From Deltaproteobacteria bacterium (GTDB lineage: Bacteria; Myxococcota_A; UBA9160; SMWR01): a stretch of 30,437 nucleotides of DNA. Position numbers and translations under genes: made by a program. The stretch is from the NCBI GenBank assembly GCA_019313605.1, contig JAFDAW010000001.1, positions 1-30,437 of the forward strand, given 5' to 3'. Positions 8,020 through 16,470 of the stretch are shown here, one piece after another (the first letter of the stretch is position 1; each line of letters begins with the position of its first letter). The notes below the pieces were generated by a model. That model made no database searches. It was given only the letters and a program-made list of their open reading frames with translations, and was not told where the DNA came from.

Positions 8020-9800
8020 GCTACCAGGTTCTCGCCCGCAAGTGGCGTCCCCAGAACTTCGACGACGTCTACGGCCAGCCGCACGTCACGACTGCACTGC
8101 GCAACGCGATCCGCTCGGATCACGTACCCCACGCGATCCTGTTGACGGGCCCGCGAGGGACCGGCAAGACCACCCTCGCGCGGATCCTCGCCCGCTGCTT
8201 GAACTGCGAGAAGGGGCCGACCGACACACCCTGCGGTGAGTGCATTTCTTGCACCGAGATCGCCGCGGGAACTTCGACCGACGTCCGCGAAGTGGACGCT
8301 GCGAGTCGAACGGGTGTCGACGACGTACGCGAGCTGATCGAGGCGATCCGCTACGCGCCTTCACCCGGCAAGCACCGGATCTTCGTCGTCGACGAAGTCC
8401 ACATGTTGTCGAAATCGGCCTTCAACGCGCTGCTCAAGACGCTCGAAGAGCCGCCGCCGAGCAGCCTCTTCGTGTTCGCGACCACCGACCCCGACAAGAT
8501 CCCCTTTACGGTGATCTCGCGCTGCCAACGCCACGACCTGCGGCGCATCGCGGTCCGCGAAATCGTCGAGAGTCTGGCCGCAATCACCACAGCCGAGGGC
8601 GTGGTGGTCTCGGAGCAGAGCCTGCTCGCGATCGCGCGCGAGGCGGACGGTTCGCTGCGCGACGCCCAGACCCTGCTCGATCAGATCATCGCGTTTGGCG
8701 GAACCGCAATCGACGACGAGCAAGTGGTGGACATCCTGGACCTCGTCGACCGAAAATTGCTGCTCGCCATTGCCGAAGCCTGCGTGGACCGCGATGCGGC
8801 CGCGGCGATCGAAGCCTGCGCGCGCGCGGGTGCGAGCGGCATCGAGGCCAAGAAGCTCGGCGGAAAACTGCTCGAACTGCTCCGCGATCTGCTCGTGTTG
8901 CGCATCGCGCCGAACGCGGACGGGCTCGTCGAGGGAGGTGACGCGGAAATCGCAGAACTCCGCGCGCTATCCGAAAAGTCGGATGAGACCCGGCTGCGGC
9001 GGATGTTTCGAGCGCTCCTGAAGGAACAGGAAGATCTCGCCTGGGCCCCCCAGCCCTTCGCGGTGCTCGAAATGGCGGTGGTCCGGCTCGCGACGATGTC
9101 CACGGGTGACGACGTCGCGCAGCTGCTCGCGCGGATCGACGCGCTCGAGCGCGCGCTTCGAGAGAGCCCGACTGGCGGCGGGTCCGGTGGCAACCCGCCG
9201 GGCGGCAAACGCCGCGATGCGGCTTCGACCGCCAGCTCGCCCCGAGCGCACAGCGCAACACCGGTGGGAGACGCGCCCAAATCCGGTGCGGCAAAGCCGG
9301 AAGCAGAGCGCCAACCCAACCCCGCACCGATCCCCGAGAGGGCCGAGCCCGAAACGGCGCCAGCCGATTTGCCCCCGAGCAACGGGAGCTTCGACGCACA
9401 CCCGGCCGTGGTGCTCGACCGCCTGCGCGGCTCCATTCGCGAAAGTCATCCGGGACTCGTCGCGGCGCTCGAGGGTGGAAAGTTGCTCGAGCGCGACGAC
9501 CAGCAGCTGCGGTTTTTCACCCCGGAACCGTTCGCCGCCGAACGGCTGAGAGATCGGCTCGAATCACTCGAAGCGGTCTGCACAGAATTCTTCGGACGAC
9601 CGATGCGGGTTCAAATCGAAACCACCGAGCCGGATGTCGAGGCCACGAGCGGAGAAGCGGCGGAGGCAAAGACCGCACTCACCGGAGAGGCACTGCGAGA
9701 GCTCAGGCAGCGAGCGCTCAAGAATCCCGCAGTCAATCGCGCGGTCGAGGTTCTCAACGCTGAGATCGTCGAAATTCGGCCCGCGGGACACACGCGATGA
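8016..9800 (+). CDS. dnaX: DNA polymerase III subunits gamma/tau
   Basis: Clamp-loader AAA+ ATPase that loads the beta clamp and couples polymerases at the fork. The start MSYQVLARKWRPQNFDDVYG is the family signature. Walker A is GPRGTGKT (45-52). Zinc-site Cys are C64, C73, C76 and C79; Walker B is VVDEVH (124-129) and sensor 1 is FVFATTDP. After about residue 375 comes a Pro/Ala/Gly-rich linker, then a tau-like C-terminal domain ending at 594. It is first in dnaX-ebfC-recR; its TGA overlaps the ebfC ATG. Confidence 0.97.
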   Translation: MSYQVLARKWRPQNFDDVYGQPHVTTALRNAIRSDHVPHAILLTGPRGTGKTTLARILARCLNCEKGPTDTPCGECISCTEIAAGTSTDVREVDAASRTGVDDVRELIEAIRYAPSPGKHRIFVVDEVHMLSKSAFNALLKTLEEPPPSSLFVFATTDPDKIPFTVISRCQRHDLRRIAVREIVESLAAITTAEGVVVSEQSLLAIAREADGSLRDAQTLLDQIIAFGGTAIDDEQVVDILDLVDRKLLLAIAEACVDRDAAAAIEACARAGASGIEAKKLGGKLLELLRDLLVLRIAPNADGLVEGGDAEIAELRALSEKSDETRLRRMFRALLKEQEDLAWAPQPFAVLEMAVVRLATMSTGDDVAQLLARIDALERALRESPTGGGSGGNPPGGKRRDAASTASSPRAHSATPVGDAPKSGAAKPEAERQPNPAPIPERAEPETAPADLPPSNGSFDAHPAVVLDRLRGSIRESHPGLVAALEGGKLLERDDQQLRFFTPEPFAAERLRDRLESLEAVCTEFFGRPMRVQIETTEPDVEATSGEAAEAKTALTGEALRELRQRALKNPAVNRAVEVLNAEIVEIRPAGHTR

Positions 9801-10132
9801 CCAACCCCGACTTCGCCGATCTGTTTCAGAAGGCCCAGCAGGCCCAGCAGAAGATCGCCGAATTGCAGCGCGACCTCGCGCAGCGGCGGGTCGAGGGAGA
9901 ATCCGGCGGGGGAATGGTGACCGTCGTGGCGACGGGAGCGCTGCGAATTCTCGAAATCCGGATCGAACCCTCGCTGCTGCAATCGGGCGACGCCAGCATG
10001 ATCCAGGACCTCACCGCGGCGGCCGTCAACGCAGCGCTGACCAACGCGCAGCGCATGGCTCAGGAAGAGCTCCAGCGCGCCTCGATCGGTATCCAGATGC
10101 CGGGGTCGATCGATCCCGGAAGCACGGGATAA
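9797..10132 (+). CDS. YbaB/EbfC family nucleoid-associated protein
   Basis: DNA-binding dimer of 111 residues. An N-terminal helix of Gln/Lys-rich type (FQKAQQAQQKIAELQRDLAQ) and the strand GGGMVTVVATGALRILEIRI are typical. Family members coat DNA and influence repair or gene expression. The ATG overlaps the dnaX stop by 4 bp (ATGA), and recR starts 4 bp after its stop, the classical dnaX-ebfC-recR order. Confidence 0.93.
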   Translation: MTNPDFADLFQKAQQAQQKIAELQRDLAQRRVEGESGGGMVTVVATGALRILEIRIEPSLLQSGDASMIQDLTAAAVNAALTNAQRMAQEELQRASIGIQMPGSIDPGSTG

Positions 10133-10136
10133 GCCG

Positions 10137-10736
10137 ATGCGAAGCACACCCGCACCGATCGAGCGTCTGATCACCGCCCTCAAGCGGCTGCCGGGCATCG
10201 GCGAGAAAAGCGCCACGCGGCTCTCGTTCTATCTACTGGGTGCTCCGGATGCCGTCGTGCACGAACTGGGCGAGGCGATCGACCGCCTGAAGCACGAAAT
10301 CGTACTCTGCCAGATCTGCTTCGATCTCACCGACGAATCTCCCTGCGCGATCTGCCGCGACGATCGCCGAGATCCGTCTGCCATCTGCGTGGTCGAGGAA
10401 CCGGCCGATCTCGTGGCGATCGAGCGCAGCCGAGCCTTCAGGGGCCGCTATCACGTGCTGGGAGGGACGCTCTCGCCGATCGATGGCGTGGGGCCAGATG
10501 AATTGAGGATTGCAGAGCTCGAGGCCCGCCTGAAGAGCGGAGAGGTGGGAGAAGTCATACTGGCCACCAATCCGAACGCCGAAGGCGATGCGACGGCCCA
10601 TCACATCTCCACCCGCCTCGCCGAGAGCGGCGTGAAGTGCAGCCGGATCGCCTGCGGGATGCCCCTGGGAGGGGATCTCGAGTACGCGGATCACGTCACG
10701 ATCGGCCGCTCGATGGAAAATCGCGGCCCAATTTGA
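10137..10736 (+). CDS. recR: Recombination protein RecR
   Basis: Ring-forming mediator that, with RecO or RecF, loads RecA on gapped DNA; 199 residues, full length. The N-terminal helix-hairpin-helix is in LKRLPGIGEKSATRLSFYLL. Zinc-finger Cys are C58, C61, C70 and C73. The Toprim domain begins SAICVVEEPADLVAIE and includes YHVLGGTLSPIDGVGPDEL and ILATNPNAEGDATAHHI. The C-terminal SRIACGMPLGGDLEYAD loop is conserved. Last gene of the clamp-loader operon; a 229-bp gap follows. Confidence 0.97.
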   Translation: MRSTPAPIERLITALKRLPGIGEKSATRLSFYLLGAPDAVVHELGEAIDRLKHEIVLCQICFDLTDESPCAICRDDRRDPSAICVVEEPADLVAIERSRAFRGRYHVLGGTLSPIDGVGPDELRIAELEARLKSGEVGEVILATNPNAEGDATAHHISTRLAESGVKCSRIACGMPLGGDLEYADHVTIGRSMENRGPI

Positions 10737-10886
10737 AGCATCGCGACCTTTTTTTTCGAATCGCGACCCCTCAGCTTGATAATTGCGATCCCATCGGATC
10801 AGGGGAATCGGACATCGATCGCCGGAACCCGCGTATCGGACTAAAGCCGCGTCCCAAGTGCGCCGAACCAGTCGCGGGGCTTATGC

Positions 10887-10916
10887 TTGCCGGGAGTTTG
10901 GCGTACGCGGTAAGGT
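10887..10916 (+). promoter_or_regulatory. Possible promoter of mglB-mglA
   Basis: A -35 like TTGCCG (10887-10892) and a -10 like TAAGGT (10911-10916) are 18 bp apart, 50 bp before the mglB start. The rest of the 229-bp gap holds the direct repeat ATCGCGACC on either side of a T8 tract (10749-10756) just after recR, which could aid termination. Otherwise nothing is recognised in the gap. Confidence 0.4.
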
Positions 10917-10965
10917 GCGTAGGCGAAAGCACTGGCTATCCCACTGCTTATCGAGGCGATTGCCG

Positions 10966-11460
10966 ATGAATGACACGCAGCTGGTGATGTACGACGAGGA
11001 TTATCGCAAGATCCTGGCCGTCATCCAGAAGCTCGTCAAAGACGCAAACGCCAAGGGAATCTTCGTCGTCGATCGCAATGGCCAGCTGATCGGCGAAGCG
11101 GGCGAGATGCGGGGAATCGACACGACGAGCCTCGCATCGCTGACCGCGGGCTGTATCGCGGCGACCGGGGGCCTCGCCAAGATCGTTGGCGAAGAGGAAT
11201 TCCCGATCCACTTCCACCAGGGTCAGCGGGACAATCTCCACATCACCCTGGTCGCACACCGAATCATCCTGGTCGTGGTCTTCGACGACCGCAGCTCGCT
11301 CGGACTTGTCCGGCTGCGAGTGAAGAAGGCTGGCACCGAGCTCGCGAAGGTCTTCGAACATATCCAGAAGCGATCCGAACAGGCCAATGCGGGGGGAGGT
11401 GGCGATGCACCTTTCTCCGAGATCACGGACGAAGACATCGACAACCTCTTCTCGATGTAG
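10966..11460 (+). CDS. mglB: Roadblock/LC7 protein, MglB-like GTPase-activating partner
   Basis: A 164-residue Roadblock/LC7 domain protein. In Myxococcus, MglB is the GAP for MglA and marks the lagging pole; here it sits 8 bp upstream of mglA, so the same pairing is inferred. The domain core shows KGIFVVDRNGQLIGEAGEM, the LTAGCIAATGGLAKIVGEEE helix and the HITLVAHRIILVVVFDDRSS strands. The C-terminal Gly-rich tail ends EDIDNLFSM. ATG 10966 is preceded by GAGGCGA and gives the family length; the open frame upstream lacks family similarity. Confidence 0.9.
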   Translation: MNDTQLVMYDEDYRKILAVIQKLVKDANAKGIFVVDRNGQLIGEAGEMRGIDTTSLASLTAGCIAATGGLAKIVGEEEFPIHFHQGQRDNLHITLVAHRIILVVVFDDRSSLGLVRLRVKKAGTELAKVFEHIQKRSEQANAGGGGDAPFSEITDEDIDNLFSM

Positions 11461-11468
11461 ATCGGAAA

Positions 11469-12059
11469 ATGTCCTTCATCAATTACTCCTCGCGCGAGAT
11501 CAACTGCAAGATCGTCTACTACGGGCCCGGCCTGTGTGGCAAGACGACCAATCTGCAGTTCATCTACAACAAGACCAATCCCGACCTCAAAGGGAAGATG
11601 ATCTCGCTCGCGACGGAGACCGAGCGCACCCTCTTCTTCGACTTCCTGCCGCTCGCGCTGGGACAGATCCGCGGCTTCAAGACGCGCTTCCATCTCTACA
11701 CGGTTCCCGGTCAGGTCTTCTACGACGCGAGCCGCAAGCTGATCCTCAAAGGCGTGGACGGCGTGGTCTTCGTGGCCGACAGCCAGATCGAGCGGATGGA
11801 GGCGAATCTCGAAAGCCTCGACAACTTGAAGCTCAACCTCGCCGAGCAGGGCTACGAGCTCGACAAGACGCCCTACATCGTGCAGTACAACAAGCGAGAT
11901 CTTCCCAACGCGGCGCCGCTCGATGAGATCCGCAAGCTTCTCAACCCCACGGGTATGCCGGACTTCGAAGCCTGCGCGACGGTGGGAACGGGCGTGTTCG
12001 AGACGCTGAAGGCCGTGGCCCGCGCAGTGCTGAGCGACCTCAAGCAGATGAGCAAGTAG
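11469..12059 (+). CDS. mglA: Ras-like small GTPase MglA
   Basis: Bacterial small GTPase that sets cell polarity for motility in Myxococcus; 196 residues. The start MSFINYSSREINCKIVYYGP is virtually that of Myxococcus MglA. P-loop GPGLCGKT is at 19-26, the switch II region TVPGQVFYDASRK follows from residue 78, and NKRD (141-144) is the guanine-specificity motif. Few genes other than true MglA carry this set. Not expected to be required for viability; with mglB it implies a regulated polarity system, though no motility gene lies in this window. Confidence 0.95.
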   Translation: MSFINYSSREINCKIVYYGPGLCGKTTNLQFIYNKTNPDLKGKMISLATETERTLFFDFLPLALGQIRGFKTRFHLYTVPGQVFYDASRKLILKGVDGVVFVADSQIERMEANLESLDNLKLNLAEQGYELDKTPYIVQYNKRDLPNAAPLDEIRKLLNPTGMPDFEACATVGTGVFETLKAVARAVLSDLKQMSK

Positions 12060-12066
12060 GCGCTCC

Positions 12067-12086
12067 GGGCGCCCCACCCGGCGCCC
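12067..12086 (+). terminator. Weak hairpin after mglA
   Basis: GGGCGCC (12067-12073) pairs with GGCGCCC (12080-12086) over a 6-nt loop, 8 bp after the mglA stop. No T-tract follows. The gap then contains the imperfect direct duplication CGATCCTTCAAATT/CGATCCTTCAATTT. Confidence 0.3.
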
Positions 12087-12146
12087 CATCGATCCTTCAA
12101 ATTCGCGATCCTTCAATTTCAAACCGGGTAGCGTTACCATGCGCGC

Positions 12147-12971
12147 GTGCCCCACGCCGTCGTTCACTCTCGCAAGATCTACTACGAACTCCACGGAGAG
12201 CACTCCGGTATTCCGCTGATCCTGATCATGGGAACCGGCGGATCGTGCCGCGGTTGGCTCCCGATCCAGGTTCCCGAATTTTCCCAGCAACACCGGACGC
12301 TGATCTACGACCACCCGGGCGTGGGCCGGAGCGAGGATTCGGGGAGCCCTCTCACCACCGCGGGCCTCGCGGATGACGCGGTCGGCCTGATGGACGCGCT
12401 CAAAATCGAGAACGCCAATGTGCTCGGGGCGTTCATGGGCGGCATGGTCGCGCAAGAGATGGCGCTGCGGCATCCCGATCGCGTCCATCGTCTGATCCTC
12501 GCGGGTACCTATGCGCGACCCGACGCCAAGCGGCGGATGCTCATCCAACAGTGGCGAGAACTATCGCTCGGTGGTGCCTCCGTCGAAGTGATGGTTCGCG
12601 AGCGCATGCTCTGGACGCTGCAGGACGAGACCCTCGAGCAGACCGATCTGATCGACCAGATGATCGAGTTCTTCATTCAGGACGGAGCGCCACTCACCGA
12701 GGAGGTTTTCGCGCGACAGTGCGACGCCTGCCTCACGCACGACACTGCCGACCGACTGCGCGACATCCAGCAGCCCACACTCGTGATCTGCGGCCGGCGG
12801 GATCGGCTCACGCCGCCCCATTTTCACCGCGAACTGGCGGACGAGATTCCCAACGCACACCTCGTCACGATCCCTTACGGGGGGCATGTCGTGATGGTCG
12901 AATCCGCCGAACAATTCAACCACATCGTGCTGCAATTTCTCGCGGAACGGCCAGCTGACGCAACCCACTAG
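12147..12971 (+). CDS. Alpha/beta hydrolase fold protein lacking the nucleophile serine
   Basis: A 274-residue alpha/beta-hydrolase fold protein. The oxyanion strand (PLILIMGTGGS), DHPGVGRS and cap helices are normal. The nucleophile elbow reads LGAFMGGMVAQEMAL, where the family has Gly-x-Ser-x-Gly-Gly: Ser is replaced by Phe96 (codon TTC at 12432-12434; a Ser TCC would differ by one base). The remaining triad, Asp219 (CGRRDRLTPPHF) and His247 (PYGGHVVMVE), is intact. The protein could be a non-catalytic binder, a chemically altered enzyme, or carry a recent mutation or sequence error. GTG 12147 is the likely start. Convergent with the next gene; their TAG stops share a CTAG (12968-12971). 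Confidence 0.85.
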   Translation: MPHAVVHSRKIYYELHGEHSGIPLILIMGTGGSCRGWLPIQVPEFSQQHRTLIYDHPGVGRSEDSGSPLTTAGLADDAVGLMDALKIENANVLGAFMGGMVAQEMALRHPDRVHRLILAGTYARPDAKRRMLIQQWRELSLGGASVEVMVRERMLWTLQDETLEQTDLIDQMIEFFIQDGAPLTEEVFARQCDACLTHDTADRLRDIQQPTLVICGRRDRLTPPHFHRELADEIPNAHLVTIPYGGHVVMVESAEQFNHIVLQFLAERPADATH

Positions 12972-13687
12972 CGACCCCTGGATTTGCGAATCTTGAATCG
13001 CGGCGCGGTCGCCGACAGCGTCGGATTGCGCATCAGCGCGGTGCGCAGAGCCCGGCCCGAGAGCGGAAACCCGGCTCCAACCACGACCCGATTATCGTAG
13101 TCCTCGATCTCGATCTGCAGCGTGTCGCTGAAGAGTCGGCGCATCTCGCGAGCGACCGAGACCGTTTCGTCGATCGTATTGCTGACCAGGATTCCTCCGG
13201 GCCGCAGCCGGTCGCTGGCGAGAGCGAGGCCGGGATCGGGCAGCCAATCGGGCTTGCGGACGGTACGCCGGTTGCCCACGAAGACGTCGTCGAGGATGAC
13301 ATCGAAGCGCCTGCGGGTCCGCTCCAGATAGTGGTGTGCGTCGTCTTTGACGACTTCGATGCCGAGCCCATCGAGGTCGAAATAGCGGCGCGCCACGCGA
13401 ACGACCCCCGCGTCGATCTCGACACCCGTGATCCGCGCCCCGGGCGCGAGTGCGCGCGCAACCCGGGCAGCGCTGCCGCCGCCGAGGCCCAAGATCAGCA
13501 CCCGGTCTCGCCTGGACTTGGGGAGCAACAGCAAAGGCGCCGCCAGCGCATCCCAGACCGAGCCCGTGACCGCCTTGCCGGGCTCGTACCAGGAGGCGAA
13601 GGTCCCGTCGATCCGGAGCGCGCGCCCTTTGCCGCTCTGCTTGACTTCCACTCGGTTGGCGCGCGACTGTCGAACGCGGGGGGGCAT
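12968..13687 (-). CDS. Spermidine synthase-like SAM-dependent methyltransferase-fold protein
   Basis: A 239-residue protein of the SpeE-like class I methyltransferase fold. ILGLGGGSAARVARALAP is the nucleotide-binding loop, GVEIDAGVV carries the acidic residue after strand 2, VKDDAHHYL follows, and DVILDDVF is motif IV. It lacks the complete N-terminal beta domain of polyamine synthases, so aminopropyl transfer is uncertain. ATG 13687 is supported by GGAG 6 bp upstream; the longer open frame runs into priA and its repeats. Convergent with the hydrolase gene. Confidence 0.8.
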   Translation of the reverse strand: MPPRVRQSRANRVEVKQSGKGRALRIDGTFASWYEPGKAVTGSVWDALAAPLLLLPKSRRDRVLILGLGGGSAARVARALAPGARITGVEIDAGVVRVARRYFDLDGLGIEVVKDDAHHYLERTRRRFDVILDDVFVGNRRTVRKPDWLPDPGLALASDRLRPGGILVSNTIDETVSVAREMRRLFSDTLQIEIEDYDNRVVVGAGFPLSGRALRTALMRNPTLSATAPRFKIRKSRGR

Positions 13688-13792
13688 TCGGTCTCCTTCG
13701 GGCAAAGCGTGGGTAATTAGGATGTATCGGAGACTGCAGGAGGTCGCCATCGCAATCACCGAATTACCCGAGCGAGCGATAGACTGAGTGCC

Positions 13793-13861
13793 ATGAACCC
13801 GACTCCCCTCACGCTCGCAAGCTGGCGATCTCTGCTCATTCGCGCCGCGTGCGAGCGATAG
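13793..13861 (+). CDS. 22-codon mini-ORF in repeat unit 1
   Basis: Reads MNPTPLTLASWRSLLIRAAC then ER-stop. The ATG is preceded by GCGATAGACTGAGTGCC, the same context as priA, so if priA is translated from its ATG this one may be too. The TAG stop lies in the TAGACT of the next unit. Unlikely to be a functional protein; more likely a by-product of duplication or an upstream ORF that affects priA. Confidence 0.35.
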   Translation: MNPTPLTLASWRSLLIRAACER

Positions 13862-13871
13862 ACTGAGTGCC

Positions 13872-13940
13872 ATGAACCCGACTCCCCTCGCGCTCGCAAG
13901 CTGGCGATCTCTGCTCATTCGCGCCGCGCACGAGCGATAG
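13872..13940 (+). CDS. 22-codon mini-ORF in repeat unit 2
   Basis: Reads MNPTPLALASWRSLLIRAAH then ER-stop, differing from the first mini-ORF by Ala for Thr and His for Cys. Its stop is 10 bp before the priA ATG, close enough for re-initiation. Same doubts as for the first unit. Confidence 0.35.
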   Translation: MNPTPLALASWRSLLIRAAHER

Positions 13941-13950
13941 ACTGATTGCC

Positions 13951-16416
13951 ATGGATCAACCGCTCTTCCCGCTGGCACGCTGCGATGTCGCTCGCGTCGC
14001 GTTGCCCCTCCCGGTGGATGAACTCTTCGAATACGCGGTGCCGCCGGAACTCGACGAGCACGCCCAGCCGGGCTGTCGCGTCCAGGTTCGCGTCCGCGAT
14101 CGCCGGCTGACGGGCGTGATCGTCGAGCGCACCGCCCACCCGCAATTCCAGGGTCGCCTGCTTCCGATCGAAAGCGTGGTGGACCTCGAGCCCGCACTCT
14201 CGACCGCGATGCTGGAGATGCTCCGAGAGGCGGCGACCGAAGTCATCTGTCCATTCGGAATCGCGCTGGCCACCGCGTTACCCGCTGGCTCTGCGCCGCG
14301 CACGGCCGCGGGTTACGCCATCACCAGCACCGGACGGGCTGCGCTCGCCACGGGTGCCGCGGCCAGCTCCGATCGATCGCTACTCGAAGCGTTGGATCGG
14401 CAGCCCCGCACGCGCAGCTACCTGCGCAAGTTCGGCAGCGCGAAGCGGCTCGACGCATTCGAGCGCGATCGACTGGTGGTTCGAACCTCGCTGCTGCGCC
14501 CGGCCGCGGCTCGAATCGCGACGATCCGAACCGCGAACCTGGCCTCGGGGGTGGATGTCGAGCAGGCGGCCGCAACGCTTCTCGCCCGAGCTCCGCAGCA
14601 GGCCGCCCTGCTGCGAAGGATCGCCGCGGAGCCCGAAATCCCGACCCGTTCCCTGCTCGACGCATTCCCCGACGCGGCGCGCCTGCTGCGCCGGCTGGCG
14701 GAGCACGGGCTGGTCGAGTTGGCCGAGAAGCGCGTCTCGCGCGACGTACTGGGCGAGCCCCTGGAAGCCGATTGCAGCGTCTCCCTCACTCCGGACCAGT
14801 CCGCCTGCCTGGAGCCAATCGTCGACGCGATTGGCCAGTCACGCTCCGAGACCTTCCTGCTCCACGGCGTCACGGGAAGCGGCAAGACCGAGATCTACCT
14901 GCGCGCTGTCGGCGAAGCACTTCGCGCCGGGCGGCAGGCACTCGTGCTGGTTCCGGAAATCACCCTCACCCATCAGATCCTCGCGCGTCTGCGGGGACGC
15001 TTCGGTGACGGACTCGCCGTGCTCCACAGTGGACTGCGGCCCGGCGAGCGACTCGAACAGTGGGAGCTGCTACGCGCGGGCGCTACGCCAATCGCCGTCG
15101 GTGCGCGATCCGCACTCTTCGCACCGCTCGAGAATCTGGGTGTGATCGTAATCGACGAAGAGCACGACTCGGCGTACAAGAACGACGAGGGATTCCGCTA
15201 CCACGCGAGAGAGTTCGCCCGCCGACGCGGCGCACAGGCCGGATGCCCAATCATCCTCGGCTCGGCCACACCTTCCCTCGACACCCGGTTCGCCGCCGAA
15301 CGCGGCGATGTGAAGCGGCTCGTGCTCCCCAAGCGCATCGGCGGACGCCCCCTGCCCGCAGTCGAGATCGTCGATCTCGTCAAAGAGCGCGACCGCTCGC
15401 CGCGCGGCCGCAAGGTCATTCTCTCGCTCCCGTTGCGGAGCGCGATCACAGAGACACTCGCCGACGGCGGCCAGTCCATCCTCTTCCTCAACCGGCGTGG
15501 CTTCTCGACCGCGATCCTCTGTTTCGAATGCGGTGCCACCGAGCACTGCAAGAACTGCGACATCGCGTTGGTGTACCACGCGAGCGTGCAGAAACTGCGC
15601 TGTCACTACTGCGACTTCGAGATTCCGCCGCCCGACCGCTGTTCGGAATGTGGCGCACCAGATGCGGCACTCATGGGCGTGGGAACACAGCGAGTCGAAG
15701 AAGAGGTCCGCAGCCAGTTTCCGAACGCGCGCATCGCCCGACTCGATCGCGACACCGCGAAGAAACGAGGGTTCACGGAGAGCGTGCTGCGGGGCCTCCA
15801 CGACAGGAGCATCGACATCGTGGTGGGCACCCAGATGGTCGCCAAGGGGCACGACTTTCCGGGCGTGCGGCTGGTGGGCGTGGTCGTCGCCGACGTGGGC
15901 CTGCACCTGCCCGACTTCCGGGCCGCCGAACGAACCTTCCAGTTGCTCACCCAGGTAGCGGGGCGCGCCGGCCGGGATGCCGCACCCGGGCGAGTCATCA
16001 TTCAAACCTTCGCCCCGTCCCACTACGCGATCCAACCCGTGCTGGAACACGACTACGAGCGTTTCTACAACGAGGAACTGGGACATCGAAAAGGCCTCGG
16101 CTATCCCCCGTTCGGACGGCTGATCCGAGCCTTGATCACGGGGCCCGACGAGGCCGAAACCCGGAGCGCTTCGCTCGAACTCTCCCGCCTGGTGTCGGCA
16201 ATCGCCGTAGACGGGTCGAAGCAGCAGCTGGAGGTGCTCGGACCCGCGCCCGCTCCTCTCGCGCGCCTGCGCGGGCGCCATCGCTATCAACTACTCGTAA
16301 AGGGAGCACCGGGACCGCTGCTGCGCGCAGCCGCAGAGACGCTCGTCAAAGCGGCCGCCGGACTCGCCGCCCCGCTGCAGGCCAGCGTGGACGTCAATCC
16401 GGTGAGCATGCTATGA
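13951..16416 (+). CDS. priA: Primosomal protein N' (replication restart helicase PriA)
   Basis: 3'-5' superfamily 2 helicase that reloads the replisome at stalled forks; 821 residues, full length. The N-terminal 3'-DNA-binding domain includes ELFEYAVPPELDEHAQPGCR. Walker A is GVTGSGKT (306-313) and the DEEH box is 402-405. Eight zinc Cys are present at 524, 527, 533, 536, 551, 554, 564 and 567. Late helicase motifs include GTQMVAKGHDFPGVRLVGVV and QVAGRAGR. The start is fixed by the 79-bp repeat register and by the family N-terminus. First of priA-def-fmt-rsmB-rpe. Confidence 0.96.
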   Translation: MDQPLFPLARCDVARVALPLPVDELFEYAVPPELDEHAQPGCRVQVRVRDRRLTGVIVERTAHPQFQGRLLPIESVVDLEPALSTAMLEMLREAATEVICPFGIALATALPAGSAPRTAAGYAITSTGRAALATGAAASSDRSLLEALDRQPRTRSYLRKFGSAKRLDAFERDRLVVRTSLLRPAAARIATIRTANLASGVDVEQAAATLLARAPQQAALLRRIAAEPEIPTRSLLDAFPDAARLLRRLAEHGLVELAEKRVSRDVLGEPLEADCSVSLTPDQSACLEPIVDAIGQSRSETFLLHGVTGSGKTEIYLRAVGEALRAGRQALVLVPEITLTHQILARLRGRFGDGLAVLHSGLRPGERLEQWELLRAGATPIAVGARSALFAPLENLGVIVIDEEHDSAYKNDEGFRYHAREFARRRGAQAGCPIILGSATPSLDTRFAAERGDVKRLVLPKRIGGRPLPAVEIVDLVKERDRSPRGRKVILSLPLRSAITETLADGGQSILFLNRRGFSTAILCFECGATEHCKNCDIALVYHASVQKLRCHYCDFEIPPPDRCSECGAPDAALMGVGTQRVEEEVRSQFPNARIARLDRDTAKKRGFTESVLRGLHDRSIDIVVGTQMVAKGHDFPGVRLVGVVVADVGLHLPDFRAAERTFQLLTQVAGRAGRDAAPGRVIIQTFAPSHYAIQPVLEHDYERFYNEELGHRKGLGYPPFGRLIRALITGPDEAETRSASLELSRLVSAIAVDGSKQQLEVLGPAPAPLARLRGRHRYQLLVKGAPGPLLRAAAETLVKAAAGLAAPLQASVDVNPVSML

Positions 16417-16470
16417 ACCTTTTTGGAGCATCGTCTGTCACCTTTCTCCCAAACTGAGTAGTAACGACGC

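Larger units (their letters stand above)
13773..13953 (+). repeat. 79-bp tandem duplication of the priA start region
   Basis: Two full units (13773-13851, 13852-13930) differ at only about four positions, and a third partial unit (from 13931) runs through GAGCGATAGACTGATTGCCATG into the priA coding region. All three ATGs are 79 bp apart (13793, 13872, 13951), each 7 bp after TAGACT, a possible -10 element. Beyond the ATG, priA codons remain weakly similar to the units. Confidence 0.9.

Noticed and set aside
11223..12548. Minus-strand frame of 441 codons
   Set aside because: Lies antisense to mglB, mglA and the hydrolase gene, all with strong motifs; a GC-rich shadow.
12968..14197. Longer 409-codon form of the spermidine-synthase-like protein
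   Set aside because: The extra N-terminus is the antisense of the 79-bp repeats and priA; ATG 13687 has a good ribosome binding site.
15070..16290. Minus-strand frame of 406 codons
   Set aside because: Antisense to the helicase and zinc domains of priA.
16412..16456. 14-codon frame MNLFGASSVTFLPN overlapping the priA stop
   Set aside because: Very short, no conserved context and no sign of function; chance.
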